Source: Promethearchaeota archaeon Loki_b32
Lineage (GTDB): Archaea; Asgardarchaeota; Lokiarchaeia; Sigyniarchaeales; SOKP01
Direction of reading: 5' to 3'
NCBI GenBank assembly: GCA_005223125.1
Contig: NJBH01000004.1
Location: forward strand, 36,995 to 100,994
Length of the DNA stretch: 64,000 bases
The translations under genes and the position numbers were made by a program. The notes below the pieces were generated by a model. That model did not search any database. It was not told where the DNA came from and saw nothing but the letters and a program-made list of their open reading frames with translations. Of the stretch, positions 62,665 to 64,000 are shown piece after piece; the first letter of the stretch is position 1, and the number at the start of each line of letters is the position of its first letter.

Positions 62665-63564
62665 ATGATATCAAAAATATTTATTATTGCGAAGGATGGT
62701 GTTTTGTGCTATTCTAAATCATTTTTTGGTTCCGGACATAGAGATACTGAGATTGTAAACTTTCTCACTTCTATTAATCATGTTGGTAAAACCGTTGGGT
62801 TAGGGGAAATCAAATCATTAAACTTTTCAAATCTTAATATAATTTATTCCTATGATGATTATAATTGTATGTATATTATAACAGCTGATATCGATGATCC
62901 TGAAGAAGAGATAAGAGATAAATTAGAATTAATAAAAAAAGAATTTATCACAAGATATCATACACAATTAGAAAATTGGAATGGGAAAGCTAAGAAATTT
63001 AAGGATTTTGACCGATTTACTGAAAGCCATGTTTTTATTCCACCGAAGATATTATTAGCAGGCGAAGATGGCGTCGGAAAATCAACTATCATGGGTTTAT
63101 TTCCAGGCGAGACTATTTTGGAATTGGATGATGACATGAATGAAATCATTCAGAAAACAATAAATTCACCTAACTTCGAAGGAATTAGTGAATTCATATT
63201 ACGAGAAGTTAATATTCAAGATTTAGTTGGCTATTCTAAAATCTACAAAATGCTTTTAGATTCAGCTGATATTATTTGCCTCGTTACTAATTCGGGAGCA
63301 GGCAATTTAAGTAGAACAAAGCAATTATTTTTAGAGTTAAAACAGAAAACAATTAAGGCGGATTTTTACATAATTGCAAATTTTCAAGATTTAGTAAATA
63401 CTTCATTTGAACCTGAAAAAATAAACGAGTCATTTGAGATTAAAACTTTCGGCTTTTCTGCCATCCGAGCTGATGCAAAAGATATTATATATAAAGTAAT
63501 CAGTATAATATTGAAAAATTCAATCATAGATAAATTTGAGAACAAATACAACCATTTTATATAG
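62665..63564 (+). CDS. Longin-domain-GTPase fusion protein, tandem paralog
   Basis: Same architecture; LLAGEDGVGKSTIMGLFPGETILELDDDMNEIIQK. Confidence 0.75.
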   Translation: MISKIFIIAKDGVLCYSKSFFGSGHRDTEIVNFLTSINHVGKTVGLGEIKSLNFSNLNIIYSYDDYNCMYIITADIDDPEEEIRDKLELIKKEFITRYHTQLENWNGKAKKFKDFDRFTESHVFIPPKILLAGEDGVGKSTIMGLFPGETILELDDDMNEIIQKTINSPNFEGISEFILREVNIQDLVGYSKIYKMLLDSADIICLVTNSGAGNLSRTKQLFLELKQKTIKADFYIIANFQDLVNTSFEPEKINESFEIKTFGFSAIRADAKDIIYKVISIILKNSIIDKFENKYNHFI

Positions 63565-63591
63565 GATTATTATAAAGAGAATTAGAGAAAA

Positions 63592-64000
63592 ATGACATTA
63601 ACGGAAATTGAAGAAGATTTTGTTTTCCCCGTATATATTTACCGAGATACTATACAAAAGATTCACCTATTAACGAAAGATTTTGAAAATGAAATTTTTG
63701 GATATCTTATTGGCAATATATTAGAATGGAAAGGACAAATATATGTTGTAATTGAGGAGATCCTTTTTATTTTAGGAGCGGTCCATAGTGATAAATTTTC
63801 GACTTCTCAAATAGAAGGTACTGCTGGAAAATACGAAAAGAGATTCCAGAGATTAAAGGAAAAAAGAGAAAATGAAAATTTAAGAATTGTAGGATGGTGG
63901 CATTCGCATCCTGGATTTGGGTGTTTTTTATCCACAACAGATTTAAAAACCCAAGAATATTTTTTCCCGGAATCATATCAAGTAGCTTTAGTAAATGATC
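63592..64000 (+). CDS. JAMM/MPN domain metalloprotease (deubiquitinase-like), 3' truncated by window edge
   Basis: [42 protein letters not shown]...[27 protein letters not shown]: HxHx7SxxD JAMM plus upstream Glu; not in ORF track. Confidence 0.92.
   Translation, partial: MTLTEIEEDFVFPVYIYRDTIQKIHLLTKDFENEIFGYLIGNILEWKGQIYVVIEEILFILGAVHSDKFSTSQIEGTAGKYEKRFQRLKEKRENENLRIVGWWHSHPGFGCFLSTTDLKTQEYFFPESYQVALVND

Noticed and set aside
1-64000. tRNA, rRNA, transposase and integrase genes
   Set aside because: None recognised by eye on either strand; a tRNAscan-SE/Infernal run would be needed to exclude them.

Overview
AT-rich archaeal window that looks like an Asgard (Lokiarchaeota-like) genome. 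Family content supports this: heterodisulfide-reductase modules, a Rag/Gtr-like GTPase with a C-terminal roadblock-like region, longin-GTPase fusions, a probable arrestin-fold protein and a JAMM/MPN metalloprotease. The core (about 21.5-42.0 kb) is a minus-strand Hdr/MvhD/FrhB redox island with three open hdrA genes, two hdrCB fusions, two mvhD and two frhB-like genes. At its upstream end are an HdrA and an MvhD/VhuD that only make sense if in-frame UGA is read as selenocysteine: four UGAs in HdrA and two in VhuD, all at expected cysteine positions or motif sites. An element resembling a eukaryotic SECIS (AUGA / AAA apical loop / GA) overlaps the vhuD stop codon. I consider this the most important content of the window; ORF callers break both genes. 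Other notable items: a toxin-antitoxin cassette between two copies of a G-rich 20-bp repeat that truncates a duplicated PIN toxin; two 3' remnants of tryptophanase flanking a PatB-like gene; an HMG-CoA-synthase-like/DUF35 fusion lacking the catalytic Cys; two genes with in-frame nonsense codons; and a Rab-like GTPase lacking its N-terminus. All calls come from reading the sequence and ORF track; no database search was run.
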